Below, piece by piece: positions 23,276 to 31,379 of a stretch of DNA of 34,864 nucleotides (the stretch's first letter is position 1; each line of letters begins with the position of its first letter). Made by a program: the position numbers and the translations under genes. The DNA comes from Maricaulis sp036231565 (GTDB lineage Bacteria; Pseudomonadota; Alphaproteobacteria; Caulobacterales; Maricaulaceae). The notes beneath the pieces are model-generated. The model did no database searches. It was given only the letters and a program-made list of their open reading frames with translations, and was not told the origin of the DNA. The stretch covers positions 1 to 34,864 of the forward strand of contig JAZAHA010000028.1 of assembly GCA_036231565.1 (NCBI GenBank). Direction: 5' to 3'.

Positions 23276-24814
23276 TCAGGCGTTCGGCTTGCTGTCTTCA
23301 CCGCTGCCATCGGGCGATACGGCGGTGATGGTGTCGTCCGGAGTCTCGGTCGTCCCCCAGTCGTCGCCGGCCCAGTTCGGCGGCAGCTCGCCGGTCTTGT
23401 CGAAACGCTTGGTCATGGAGACCACCACGCCCGACAGCATCAGCAGCGCCACCACGTTCGGCAGCAGCATCCAGGAGTTTGCTACATCGCCGAAGCGCCA
23501 CAGCCCGTCGACGTTCAGAATCAGCGTGCCGACGAAGGCGATTGCGACCCAGAGATAGCGGAACGGCTTGGCCGCCCAGTCGCCGAACACATAGGTCAGC
23601 GAGGTTTCCGCATAGTAGGACCAGCCGATAATGGTGGTGAAGGCGAACAGGGCCTGCGCCGCCAGAATCACCCAGGCGCCGCCGAACATGCCGTTCGAGA
23701 AGGCTGCCGTGGTGATGGCCGAAGCTTCCAGCGAGGTCGCCTGCCAGGCATAGGCCGCCGTCGTACCGTCGTCATTGGGATAGGCACCTTCGACGACCAG
23801 GATGACCAGCGCCGTCATGGTGCAGATGACCAGCGTGTCGATGAAAACGCCCAGCATGGCGATCTCGCCCTGCTTGACCGGATTCTTGGTCTGCGCGGCC
23901 GCGTGCGCGATCGGGGCGGAGCCCTGACCGGCCTCGTTGGAGAACAGGCCGCGCGCCACACCGGCGCGCACCGCTGCGAGCACACCATAGCCGGCGAGAC
24001 CGCCGGCAGCCTGGCCGAAGCCGAAGGCCTGGCCGAAGATCTGGCCGAAGGCGCCCGGGATATGGTCGATATGGGTGATCAGCACGAAAAGGGCGCACAG
24101 CACATAGGCCACCGCCATAACCGGCACGACCTTGCCAGCCAGGTTACCGATCGACTTGATACCGCCGATGATCACCAGGAAGACCAGCGCGGCCAGCACG
24201 ATGCCGACCATCCAGTTCTGCAGCTCGAAGCCGAGCGAGGTGCCCGCTTCCAGCGCCGACTGGGTCACCGAGTTCGCCTGGATCATGCCGCCGGTCGCGA
24301 AGGCCGACAGCACGGTGCCGATGCAGAACAGGACCGCGAGCCAGCCCCAGTTCTTTCCGAGGCCGTTCTTGATGTAATACATCGGGCCGCCGTGGAACTG
24401 GCCATCCGGGTGGCGTTCCCGGAAGCGCACGGCAAGGCTGGATTCTGCATAGGCCGCAGCCATGCCGAACAGGGCCGTTACCCACATCCAGAAAATCGCA
24501 CCGGGACCGCCCAGCGTGATGGCGGTCGCGACACCGGCAAGATTACCCGTACCGACCTGCCCGGACAGCGCCGTCGACAGCGCGTTCCAGGGCGTGATCT
24601 CGCCTTCGCCCGTCGATTTGCGGCCACTCCACAGCTCGCCGAAAGCCGGGAAAACCCGCAGCAGCGGGCGGAAGCCCAGGCGCAGCATGAAGAAAAGGCC
24701 CGTGCCCAGAAGGGCGATGGTGATGATGCCGACAGGCAGGATGCGCGTGTCGCCCCAGGTCCCGCCCCACAGGAAGTCACTGAAGGTTGTGACCCCGTCG
24801 AAAAATGCGTCCAT
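23276..24814 (-). CDS. Alanine/glycine:cation symporter (AGCS family)
   Basis: This 512-residue inner-membrane transporter imports alanine or glycine with Na+ or H+. About eleven hydrophobic segments are visible. The family signatures are LSGQVGTGNLAGVATAITLG followed by GPGAIFWMWV, FHGGPMYYIKNGLG and GLFSNEAGQGSAPIAHAAA. The C-terminal 40 residues are hydrophilic and acidic. ATG 24814 follows GGGGGAGA. It is a single-gene unit ending in a strong terminator. Confidence 0.94.
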   Translation of the reverse strand: MDAFFDGVTTFSDFLWGGTWGDTRILPVGIITIALLGTGLFFMLRLGFRPLLRVFPAFGELWSGRKSTGEGEITPWNALSTALSGQVGTGNLAGVATAITLGGPGAIFWMWVTALFGMAAAYAESSLAVRFRERHPDGQFHGGPMYYIKNGLGKNWGWLAVLFCIGTVLSAFATGGMIQANSVTQSALEAGTSLGFELQNWMVGIVLAALVFLVIIGGIKSIGNLAGKVVPVMAVAYVLCALFVLITHIDHIPGAFGQIFGQAFGFGQAAGGLAGYGVLAAVRAGVARGLFSNEAGQGSAPIAHAAAQTKNPVKQGEIAMLGVFIDTLVICTMTALVILVVEGAYPNDDGTTAAYAWQATSLEASAITTAAFSNGMFGGAWVILAAQALFAFTTIIGWSYYAETSLTYVFGDWAAKPFRYLWVAIAFVGTLILNVDGLWRFGDVANSWMLLPNVVALLMLSGVVVSMTKRFDKTGELPPNWAGDDWGTTETPDDTITAVSPDGSGEDSKPNA

Positions 24815-24887
24815 GTCTCTCCCCCGAAACGGTTCGTGGCCACCTTAGGGACTGCGGCCGGTTTTGGGGAGGTGCTTTGTGCAAAAG

Positions 24888-24904
24888 GTCCGCGGTACCC
24901 GGAC
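24888..24904 (-). terminator. Weak hairpin after the lipoprotein gene
   Basis: A 5-bp stem (GTCCG 24888-24892, CGGAC 24900-24904) is followed on the minus strand by CTTTT. It lies just past the stop of the gene ending at 24907. Confidence 0.35.
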
Positions 24905-24906
24905 GA

Positions 24907-25479
24907 TCAGGGAGCGAGAGACCCGCTTTCCGCACGCACTTCAATGGCAAAGACGCCCCAGACCCAGTCATCGTCGGGCATGCCGTTGAGCGCCTGATCC
25001 TGTGCGCGCGGCCAGACTATCATGGCCGGCCCGAAACCGCCCAGCGGGATCGGATCGCCGTCCAGGCGGATCGCCAGGATCACGTCATGTACATCCAGCG
25101 TCATGCGGGCCATCGACCGCTGATATCCGTCCACGGCCGTGACGACGATTTCTTCTTCGCGTGGCCGGACCAGATCCAGCACATCGCGCAGCAGCGGCCC
25201 CGAGAAATGCCGCACCGGCCCGCCAGCTGGATAGTCGGTGTCGATCCGGTGCTGTTCCAGCGCAGCCAGCTGCGACCAGCTCAGCTCGGCTGCCGCTTCG
25301 AATACAAGACCATACTGGGAAAAAAGCGGCTCAATGTCCGGATCCATCGCGGCTCGCGTCGGCTCCGCCTCGATTACACCGAAAACCGTGATGACGGGCA
25401 TCTCCGCACCGGTTGGCGATTCGGCGCCGCAGGCTGTCAGCAACAGAAGGGCCACAAGGCCGGTGATCGTCTTTTTCAT
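24907..25479 (-). CDS. Lipoprotein with a molybdopterin-oxidoreductase-like fold
   Basis: This 190-residue protein has a lipoprotein signal (MKKTITGLVALLLLTACGAE; lipobox LTAC), so it is anchored in the periplasm. The mature part resembles the sulfite-oxidase-type molybdopterin-binding domain: FSGPLLRDVLDLV, VVTAVDGYQRSMA and a stretch ending in IPLGGFGPAMIVWPR. The cofactor-binding cysteine of true enzymes is not evident, so it may be a non-catalytic family member. ATG 25479 follows a purine-rich stretch (GGGGAAACACC). Confidence 0.65.
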   Translation of the reverse strand: MKKTITGLVALLLLTACGAESPTGAEMPVITVFGVIEAEPTRAAMDPDIEPLFSQYGLVFEAAAELSWSQLAALEQHRIDTDYPAGGPVRHFSGPLLRDVLDLVRPREEEIVVTAVDGYQRSMARMTLDVHDVILAIRLDGDPIPLGGFGPAMIVWPRAQDQALNGMPDDDWVWGVFAIEVRAESGSLAP

Positions 25480-25540
25480 GGTGTTTCCCCAGAGCCTTGG
25501 ATCACTCTAGGCCGATCACGTGGAAATGAGCCAGCGAATA

Positions 25541-26449
25541 CTAGTGGAAAGTGCCGCAAAGGGTCACTACACGCCCACCGGTACCGATCTTGAAACGGGC
25601 GATTCCGGCGCCCGACACAGTGTTCACACCGCCCAGGTCTAGCTGTACGACGCCGCGCTGGCGCAGCAGGTCCATGGCCTGCCAGAGCATGAGATTGTGA
25701 GCGCCCGACGCCCGGCCGGACGGATCGCTCCAGCCGATATGGTAGGTCGCGGCACAGCCGTGGATCAGGAACAGCATGCCCGCGGTCTTCGTGCGCCCTT
25801 CATCAGCCCGCAGGATCAGCACACTGTTGCGGTCACCGCGGGCGTCCACATAGGCAGGAACAAGCGCGGCCGGCGTAGCGCGGTATCCGCGGCTGGCGCG
25901 CTGGCCCTCTTCGGTCTCGAGCAGCCAGCGATACTGAGCGAGCTTGGTGCCGTTCTGTTGGATCTTGAGCGCGGATTTCTCCGCCGCATTCAGCCGGTTG
26001 CGCCATTTCTGCTCAAGCCCGGCACGCAAGGCCCCCAGATCCTGCGTCAGGTCGAGCAGCACGGTGGAATAGCCCGTCATCACCCGGCTGCAGCCGGCCA
26101 TACCATCGGCGTTTTCGCTATCGGGCGAGACCAGTGTGAGGCGCGGCCAGCCGAGTCCCAGCCCCTTGCGCAGCGCTTTCACTGCCACGGACCTGCCCGC
26201 CGGGTCGACATCCTCAAGCCAGACCGGGCCACGTGTGCACAGGGCCATCTGTACGACACCGCCGATCCGGCGTGCCGTGAATTGGGCCAATCCCACCAGG
26301 GTATTGCCATCGAGGATGCCGACACGCCGGATCTCGCCGCCCAGGGCCGTCACCGCCTCGCCATAGCTCCAGTCCTGCTGCAGGGCAGCGGGGCGGCTCA
26401 TCAGGGCGATATCCCAGGTGATCCGGTCGATGTCGGTATCGAATCGCAT
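25541..26449 (-). CDS. FemAB/GNAT-fold acyltransferase-like protein
   Basis: This 302-residue protein has the double-GNAT arrangement of FemAB-like (BioF2-type) acyltransferases. QQDWSYGEAVTALGGE near the N-terminus is typical of the family opening. WRNRLNAAEKSALKIQQ is the central basic helix. The C-terminal domain has AGMLFLIHGCAATYHIGWS, AHNLMLWQAMDLLRQRG and LDLGGVNT, followed by GIARFKIGTGG. Related proteins transfer aminoacyl groups to peptidoglycan precursors or act in polysaccharide export loci; the substrate here is not known. ATG 26449 lies 65 bp from a divergent small gene. Confidence 0.8.
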   Translation of the reverse strand: MRFDTDIDRITWDIALMSRPAALQQDWSYGEAVTALGGEIRRVGILDGNTLVGLAQFTARRIGGVVQMALCTRGPVWLEDVDPAGRSVAVKALRKGLGLGWPRLTLVSPDSENADGMAGCSRVMTGYSTVLLDLTQDLGALRAGLEQKWRNRLNAAEKSALKIQQNGTKLAQYRWLLETEEGQRASRGYRATPAALVPAYVDARGDRNSVLILRADEGRTKTAGMLFLIHGCAATYHIGWSDPSGRASGAHNLMLWQAMDLLRQRGVVQLDLGGVNTVSGAGIARFKIGTGGRVVTLCGTFH

Positions 26450-26514
26450 GAGGCAAAGCGTTAGGGAATCAGGGTTAACAGGAACTGATCCAAACTGCCC
26501 GCGGGAGACAGACC

Positions 26515-26697
26515 GTGTTTTCCAGAAAAGCCCAGAGCGTGATGGGACACCGCATCACTGAGCCGCGCCCGACCCTGATGGCGGTCTGGCTGGTGTTTCT
26601 GTACGTCGGTGTCCCGCTGCTCGTGATCACCGGCCTGCTCGATCTGGCCATGCAGATCTTCTTCGGCGTGTGTACCGGGCTCTGGTGTCTGACCTGA
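26515..26697 (+). CDS. Small single-span membrane protein, unknown
   Basis: This 60-residue protein has a basic N-terminal 20 residues and a hydrophobic region of about 35 residues (PTLMAVWLVFLYVGVPLLVI and on) that could form one or two membrane helices. The start is GTG 26515 with GGGAGA eight bases upstream. ATG 26542 is an alternative. No family was recognised. It is divergent from the FemAB-like gene. Confidence 0.5.
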   Translation: MFSRKAQSVMGHRITEPRPTLMAVWLVFLYVGVPLLVITGLLDLAMQIFFGVCTGLWCLT

Positions 26698-26713
26698 TAA
26701 GGCGGCCCGCGCG

Positions 26714-26748
26714 CCGGGAACGCCGGATTATCCGGCTGGCGTTCCCGG
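26714..26748. terminator. Hairpin between two convergent genes
   Basis: A perfect 11-bp inverted repeat (CCGGGAACGCC 26714-26724, GGCGTTCCCGG 26738-26748) with a 13-nt loop. It lies between a plus gene ending at 26697 and a minus gene whose last codons it overlaps (stop at 26728). No T-run on either side. Confidence 0.5.
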
Positions 26749-27135
26749 GCCCCGCATGCTGAGAAAAACGCGAGCCAGCCCGATCAGCATTGCCAGGATC
26801 ACAGCGGCCATCGACAGCGTGTTGGCGATCTCCAGCGGGGCGAAAAGCCAGGACAGTGTGTGAACCAGCCCCCCGACCACCAGGGCGAGGCCGAAGAAGC
26901 GGCGCGCCGCCGCCAGGCCCGGCCGCGGCTCGGGTTGAGCCTCCGCACCGGGTTCGCGCTTGCCGACCGCATTGCCGAACACAACCAGGATCGCCCCGAT
27001 CAGCGCCTGGACCAGGCGCGTGTCCATGTTTTCGCCGATCCAGCCCTGGCGGGCCGCGAGGGCAAAAAGGAGAGCAGCCAGAATGAGGCTGCCGGCGAGG
27101 GCCAGCGAGCCCTTGATGGAACGGGTAATCATCAT
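26728..27135 (-). CDS. Membrane protein co-transcribed with an ArsR-type repressor
   Basis: This 135-residue protein has four hydrophobic segments (about 10-28, 39-56, 78-96 and 104-126) separated by a charged, proline-rich loop (KREPGAEAQPEPRPG). No family was recognised. Its start overlaps the repressor stop by 4 bp (ATGA), and AGGAGG precedes ATG 27135. The arrangement recalls SdpR-SdpI pairs, where the repressor controls a membrane immunity protein, but the SdpI sequence signature is not seen, so only the arrangement is comparable. Confidence 0.7.
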   Translation of the reverse strand: MMITRSIKGSLALAGSLILAALLFALAARQGWIGENMDTRLVQALIGAILVVFGNAVGKREPGAEAQPEPRPGLAAARRFFGLALVVGGLVHTLSWLFAPLEIANTLSMAAVILAMLIGLARVFLSMRGPGTPAG

Positions 27136-27422
27136 TTTTCCTCCTGCGGGGACGCGGCGCCGCTGCCCAGGCCGAACACGCCGGCAAAGCCCAGCAGCGC
27201 CTCTTCAAGGACCGAGACATTCAGGTGATAGATCACCGACGTGCCGTCCTTCTGCGTCGTGACGAGCCCGGCCTGCCGGAGCACGGCAAAATGCGCGGAC
27301 ATGGTGGGTTTGGATACCGGAAAGGCCTCGGCGAGCCGGCCCGCACTCATCGGGCCGGCCTTGAGCCGTTGCAGCACCTCGCGGCGCGTCGGATCAGCCA
27401 GGGCTTTGAAGACATCACTCAT
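27132..27422 (-). CDS. ArsR/SdpR-family transcriptional repressor
   Basis: This 96-residue winged-helix protein begins MSDVFKALADPTRREVLQRL, the typical opening of SdpR-like autorepressors. The recognition helix is in FPVSKPTMSAHFAVLRQAGL and the wing in VTTQKDGTSVIYHLN. No metal-binding cysteine motif (ELCVCDL type) is present, so it is unlikely to be a metal sensor. ATG 27422 was chosen over a TTG six codons upstream because family members start there. There is no ribosome binding site: an AT-rich palindromic operator abuts the start codon. Autorepression of this gene and its membrane-protein partner is likely. Confidence 0.88.
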   Translation of the reverse strand: MSDVFKALADPTRREVLQRLKAGPMSAGRLAEAFPVSKPTMSAHFAVLRQAGLVTTQKDGTSVIYHLNVSVLEEALLGFAGVFGLGSGAASPQEEK

Positions 27423-27451
27423 ATTTAGATTATTAGCCAATTATCTAAATA
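27422..27451 (-). promoter_or_regulatory. Palindromic operator of the ArsR/SdpR-type repressor
   Basis: A perfect 9-bp inverted repeat, TATTTAGAT (27422-27430) and ATCTAAATA (27443-27451), with a 12-bp AT-rich spacer, in otherwise GC-rich DNA. It touches the repressor start codon. Confidence 0.75.
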
Positions 27452-27477
27452 GAGTCAAATCGGGTGGTGCAACCCTG

Positions 27478-27858
27478 TCAGGCGAGGCTGCCATCCTCGA
27501 TATCGCCATCGCCGTCCACATCGTCGGAAGAGCGGCGCCCACCGAGATCGTCACCGTCCGTTTCGTCACGCCGGCGGCGGCCATCCTGGTGCTGGGCATA
27601 GCCGGTCAGGCCGACACCCCAGTCCTTGTCGATCCCGTCGACACCCCGGTTGCGGAAACGCATTTTCGGCCCCGGACGGACAAGCCAGCCATAGACCCAC
27701 AAGGCGGCCAGCGCGCTGATCGCGATCAGACCTGCCGCGAAACCGGCACCCAGCTGGCCCTGCGGCTGCAGGAAGATACCGAAGAACCAGGCGAGGAAGA
27801 TGAAAACCGGCGCGGCAACAAGGATTGCGAAAAAGCGGCGGACTGGATGAGTGCGCAT
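27478..27858 (-). CDS. Two-span membrane protein with acidic tail, unknown
   Basis: This 126-residue protein has two hydrophobic segments (about 9-31 and 39-61) followed by a hydrophilic tail. The tail is rich in Arg and then in Asp and Gly (residues about 90-124) and looks disordered. No family was recognised. ATG 27858 (MRTHPVRRFFAIL) was chosen because GGGAGG lies five bases upstream; the longer frame is not needed. It lies between the repressor and the ABC ATPase on the same strand, with about 100 bp to the ATPase gene end. Confidence 0.65.
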   Translation of the reverse strand: MRTHPVRRFFAILVAAPVFIFLAWFFGIFLQPQGQLGAGFAAGLIAISALAALWVYGWLVRPGPKMRFRNRGVDGIDKDWGVGLTGYAQHQDGRRRRDETDGDDLGGRRSSDDVDGDGDIEDGSLA

Positions 27859-27962
27859 GTCGACCTCCCTTCGGTCCATCGCGGACCCGGTTTCAAGCGT
27901 GCGCTGCAATCATGCCGGAAAAGGGGCAGTCCCGGCGGGACTGGGCCCGGCCGCATCCCGCC

Positions 27963-28922
27963 TCAGGCGCTTTCGCGGTGATAGGTCAGCGCCAGGAAGA
28001 CGTCTTCCAGATCGGCTTCCTCGGTGCGCAGATCGTCGATCCGGGCTCCCGATGCGCGGAATTTCTCGATCATCTCGGCCACCGATTGCTCGCCATAGCG
28101 ATAGGTGATGGCCAGCGACCCGTTCTCGCGGATCTCCGCATCATATTCCGACAATTCTGCCGGCACTGCAGCCAGCGGGTCGACCGGATCGATGACCAGG
28201 GTCTTGGAATCCATGCGCTTGAGCAGGGTTTCCTTGGGCTCGCAGGCAATCACCTCGCCCTGGTCGATAATGGCGATCTCGTCGCACAGCTCCTGGGCTT
28301 CTTCCAGATAGTGCGTCGTCAGCACGATCGTCGTGCCCCGCGCATGCAGCTCGCGCACATAGGCCCACAACTGGCGGCGCAGCTCGATATCCACGCCTGC
28401 GGTCGGCTCGTCGAGCACCAGCACCGGCGGAGTGTGCACCATCGCCTTGGCGACCAGGAGACGCCGCTTCATGCCGCCGGACAGCTGCCGCACATAGGCA
28501 TCCCGCTTGTCGGCCAGACCGACCGCCTCGAGCAGTTCCTCTGTCCGCCGCTCTTCCTTGGGCACGCCGTAGAAGCCGGCCATCAGCTCCAGCGTCTCAT
28601 GGGGTGTAAAGAAGACGTCCATATTGATTTCCTGCGGTACCACGCCGATCGCAGCGCGCGCGGCGCGGCTGTCGCGATCGATATCGATCCCCCAGGTCTT
28701 CGCCGTTCCCGACGTCTTGTTCACGAGACCGGCAAAGATATTGATGAAGGTCGACTTGCCGGCACCATTCGGGCCCAGCAGGCCGAAGATCGAGCCCCGG
28801 CGGACCCTCAGGTCCACGCCCTTCAGCGCCTCCTTGGGTGGCGCATTCTTCGACCCCGCATAGGTCTTGCGCAGATCGGTCGCCTCAAGGGCGTATTCGG
28901 GCATGGAAGAACTGTCGGACAT
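27963..28922 (-). CDS. ABC transporter ATP-binding protein
   Basis: This 319-residue ATPase is of the ABC-2 exporter type (CcmA/NodI/YadG-like). Walker A is GLLGPNGAGKST, the Q loop is VVPQEIN, the signature is LSGGMKRR, Walker B is VLVLDEPTAG and the switch histidine is in TTHYLEEAQ. The C-terminal 90 residues form the accessory domain common in this group. ATG 28922 (MSDSSSMPEYALEA) has GAGG upstream. The usual ABC-2 permease gene does not flank it: the next gene is a small membrane protein of another type. Its partner must be encoded elsewhere, or the small protein is part of the complex. Confidence 0.9.
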   Translation of the reverse strand: MSDSSSMPEYALEATDLRKTYAGSKNAPPKEALKGVDLRVRRGSIFGLLGPNGAGKSTFINIFAGLVNKTSGTAKTWGIDIDRDSRAARAAIGVVPQEINMDVFFTPHETLELMAGFYGVPKEERRTEELLEAVGLADKRDAYVRQLSGGMKRRLLVAKAMVHTPPVLVLDEPTAGVDIELRRQLWAYVRELHARGTTIVLTTHYLEEAQELCDEIAIIDQGEVIACEPKETLLKRMDSKTLVIDPVDPLAAVPAELSEYDAEIRENGSLAITYRYGEQSVAEMIEKFRASGARIDDLRTEEADLEDVFLALTYHRESA

Positions 28923-28934
28923 GTCGCCTCGGAA

Positions 28935-28978
28935 TTGACGGGACGGGGTCAAGCGCCATAACTAGGCGCCATACCTAG
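28935..28978 (+). promoter_or_regulatory. Divergent promoter region with a tandem 13-bp repeat
   Basis: GCGCCATAACTAG (28953-28965) is directly followed by GCGCCATACCTAG (28966-28978), one mismatch apart. A -35-like TTGACG (28935-28940) and a -10-like CATAAC (28957-28962), 16 bp apart, face the zinc-finger gene. The repeat may be an operator. Confidence 0.45.
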
Positions 28979-29013
28979 GGATCGTCCCGCTGTCTGTCCA
29001 TGAGGGCTTTTCA

Positions 29014-29211
29014 ATGGCCGACGCCAGCAATGCCTTTCCGCCGCCGGAAGTCATCGTTACCGAAGATCATCGCATCGCCTGCGACGGCGGCGGTGGTGCG
29101 CTCGGCCATCCGAAAGTCTATCTGGAAATGGGTGAGGACGACTTTGTCGAGTGCGGATACTGTGACCGCCGCTTCGTGAAGAAGGGATCGGCGCAGGACC
29201 CGACCGCCTGA
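29014..29211 (+). CDS. Small zinc-finger protein (zf-CHCC, NDUFS6-like)
   Basis: This 65-residue protein has the CHCC zinc-finger pattern: C in RIACDGGG, H in ALGHPKVYLEM and the C-x-x-C pair in FVECGYCDRRFV. This family is the bacterial counterpart of the mitochondrial complex I subunit NDUFS6 and is conserved in alphaproteobacteria. GAGGG lies seven bases before ATG 29014. It is divergent from the ABC ATPase and co-directional with the SLC13 gene. Confidence 0.85.
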   Translation: MADASNAFPPPEVIVTEDHRIACDGGGGALGHPKVYLEMGEDDFVECGYCDRRFVKKGSAQDPTA

Positions 29212-29274
29212 CCGGGCGGCCATAGCCCGCAAGGCCGCAGACGCCGATCACACAAGACGACTGGGGAGGCGTCT

Positions 29275-30810
29275 TTGGGTCAAACCGCCAGCCAGCGCAT
29301 CGGGCTGATCACCGGCCTCGTGCTGGCGGTCCTCCTGCAATTCATTCCGGTGCCGGACGGGCTGTCCCGTGAAGCATGGCTGCTGGCCTCGCTCGCACTC
29401 CTGATGGCGAGCTGGTGGGCGACGGAAGCCATCCCGATTGCCGCGACGGCGCTCATCCCCATCGCGATTTTCCCGCTGCTGGGCATCACCTCCACCGGCG
29501 CGGCGACGGCGCCCTATGCCAGCCCCATTGTGATGCTGCTGCTCGGCGGCTTCATCATCGCCCTGTCAATCGAACGCTGGAATCTGCACACAAGGATCGC
29601 GCTTAATGTCGTTGCCCGTTTCGGCGGCCAGCCGGCGGCGCTGATCGCCGGCTTCATGCTGGCCTCGGCCCTCCTGTCGATGTGGATCTCCAACACGGCA
29701 ACGACGCTGATGATGATCCCGATCGCCCTGCGCGTTGCGGCTGAAGTGGAACGCGAGGGCGTGACCACGAAATTCTTCGCCCCGGCCCTCGCCCTGGGCA
29801 TCGCCTATTCGGCCTCGGTCGGCGGGATGGCGACTCCGGTCGGCACGCCGACCAATCTGATCGGGCTGGGCTTTTTGCAGAACGAGTTCGGCCGCACGCT
29901 GGATTTTGCCAGCTGGATGGGTGTCGGCCTGCCCGTTGTCGCGCTGATCATCCCCGCCGCCTGGTTCGTGCTGACGCGCTGGGCCTTCTCCCTCAAGGGC
30001 GAGCGCGCCAGCGGCGCGGCGCACGATCTGGTGATGGAGGAGCTGGGCAAGCTGGGCCGCATGACGATGCCGGAACTGCGCGTCGCCGCCCTGTTCGGCA
30101 CCGTCGCCATCCTGTGGATGGGCGCCACCCTGCCCAGCTTTCTGATCTCCTGGATCCCCGGAATTCCCCCCGGCGAATGGAGCTGGGGCTGGAATCCGCT
30201 GCTCGGCTGGATCGGCGATACGCTGGGCCTGCCCGTCGATATCCGCCTCGGCAATACCCAGATCGCCGTGATGGGCGCACTGGCGGCCTTCCTCATCCCC
30301 TCCGGCTGCCGTACCGAAGGCCGCGGCACGGCCCTGATGGCCTGGGACGACACGGCCCGCCTGCCCTGGAATGTCATCATCCTGTTCGGCGGCGGCCTCT
30401 CCCTCGCGGCTGCACTCACAGCCACCGGCCTCGCCGACTGGCTGGGCGGCCAGATGCATTTCCTCACCGACCTGCCCACCCCGCTTTTGATCCTGGTCAT
30501 CGTCGCGGTGATCGTCTTCCTGACCGAGCTGACCTCGAATGTCGCCACGGTGACCGGCTTCATGCCCGTGCTGGGCATTATCGCGGTGGAAGCCGGCGTG
30601 CCCGCCGAACAGCTCATCGCCCCGGTCGCCATCGCCGGCTCGGCCGCTTTCATGTTGCCGGTCGCCACCGCACCCAACGCCATCGTCTATGCGTCGGGCG
30701 CGGTCAGCCAGGGCCAGATGATCAAGGCCGGTTTCCGGCTCAACCTGCTCGCCGTGCTCGCGATCGCCGGTGTCGGCTCGGTGGCGGCAATGCTGGGTTT
30801 CGGGGGTTAG
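29275..30810 (+). CDS. SLC13 family (DASS) sodium/anion symporter
   Basis: This 511-residue transporter has 11-12 hydrophobic segments and is predicted to import dicarboxylates or related anions with Na+. The two Na+/substrate signatures are SNTATTLMMIP (first repeat) and ELTSNVATVTGFMPVL (second repeat), with GGMATPVGTPTNLIGLGF and PVATAPNAIVYASG as conserved substrate-site loops. The start is TTG 29275, preceded by GGGGAGG; no upstream ATG exists and the next ATG would cut into the first helix region. Its stop overlaps the stop of the toxin gene on the other strand (TTAG). Confidence 0.93.
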   Translation: MGQTASQRIGLITGLVLAVLLQFIPVPDGLSREAWLLASLALLMASWWATEAIPIAATALIPIAIFPLLGITSTGAATAPYASPIVMLLLGGFIIALSIERWNLHTRIALNVVARFGGQPAALIAGFMLASALLSMWISNTATTLMMIPIALRVAAEVEREGVTTKFFAPALALGIAYSASVGGMATPVGTPTNLIGLGFLQNEFGRTLDFASWMGVGLPVVALIIPAAWFVLTRWAFSLKGERASGAAHDLVMEELGKLGRMTMPELRVAALFGTVAILWMGATLPSFLISWIPGIPPGEWSWGWNPLLGWIGDTLGLPVDIRLGNTQIAVMGALAAFLIPSGCRTEGRGTALMAWDDTARLPWNVIILFGGGLSLAAALTATGLADWLGGQMHFLTDLPTPLLILVIVAVIVFLTELTSNVATVTGFMPVLGIIAVEAGVPAEQLIAPVAIAGSAAFMLPVATAPNAIVYASGAVSQGQMIKAGFRLNLLAVLAIAGVGSVAAMLGFGG

Positions 30811-31091
30811 GGGAGGTCTGGCAGGGTGCGGCTGCCGTGCACGATGCGCTCGATACGCACTTCCCCAGGCAGCATCCGGTACAGGATCAGATAGCGGCCG
30901 TGAACCAGAACGCGGATGCCAGGCTCTAGATCGCTTCGAGCAACGCCTGATTCAGGAAAGTCTGGAATGTCGAGGCAACGGTCGACAAGTTCATCGGTGA
31001 AGCTCTCCGCTCGCGCGGGATTGTCCAGAGCGATATAACCGGCAATCGCACTCAGATCGGCCGTCGCCGCAGGTGCGAATTCGACCTTCAC
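30807..31091 (-). CDS. parE: ParE/RelE-family toxin
   Basis: This 94-residue protein of the RelE/ParE superfamily has FAPAATADLSAIAGYIALDN at the N-terminus, a central helix pair, and the C-terminal strands RVLVHGRYLILYRMLPGEV and RIVHGSRTLPDLP, which are the ParE pattern. ParE toxins inhibit DNA gyrase. Its start overlaps the antitoxin gene by 4 bp. The symbol reflects family membership. Confidence 0.88.
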   Translation of the reverse strand: MKVEFAPAATADLSAIAGYIALDNPARAESFTDELVDRCLDIPDFPESGVARSDLEPGIRVLVHGRYLILYRMLPGEVRIERIVHGSRTLPDLP

Positions 31092-31360
31092 TCTTTCAAT
31101 CCCCGCTCTTCAGCGATCTTGCGGATATGAGCCTTGACCCGTGCGCGCACCTCCTCAGCCGGAATACCAGGTCCGCTTTCCATGCCGATCCGCACCGCCT
31201 CGCGCAGCTCTTCGAGCTCGGTGAGATAGCGCGCCTCGCTCTCCTCCACCATGCGAAGGCCGTGGCGCAGCACCTCGCTCTTCGAGTTGAAGCGGCCCGA
31301 GGCGATGAGGTCTTCCATCATCTTTTCATAGCGTTCGCCGAGAGAATAGGAGCTGGGCAT
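31088..31360 (-). CDS. parD: ParD-family antitoxin
   Basis: This 90-residue antitoxin has a ribbon-helix-helix N-terminus (YSLGERYEKMMEDLIASGRF, then NSKSEVLRHGLRMVEESEAR) that is typical of type II ParD/CC2985 proteins. A long helical, charged C-terminus wraps the toxin. It precedes and overlaps parE by 4 bp, the standard order. A palindrome just upstream is the likely autoregulatory operator. Confidence 0.88.
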   Translation of the reverse strand: MPSSYSLGERYEKMMEDLIASGRFNSKSEVLRHGLRMVEESEARYLTELEELREAVRIGMESGPGIPAEEVRARVKAHIRKIAEERGLKE

Positions 31361-31379
31361 GGCGGCCTCATCGTGACTG

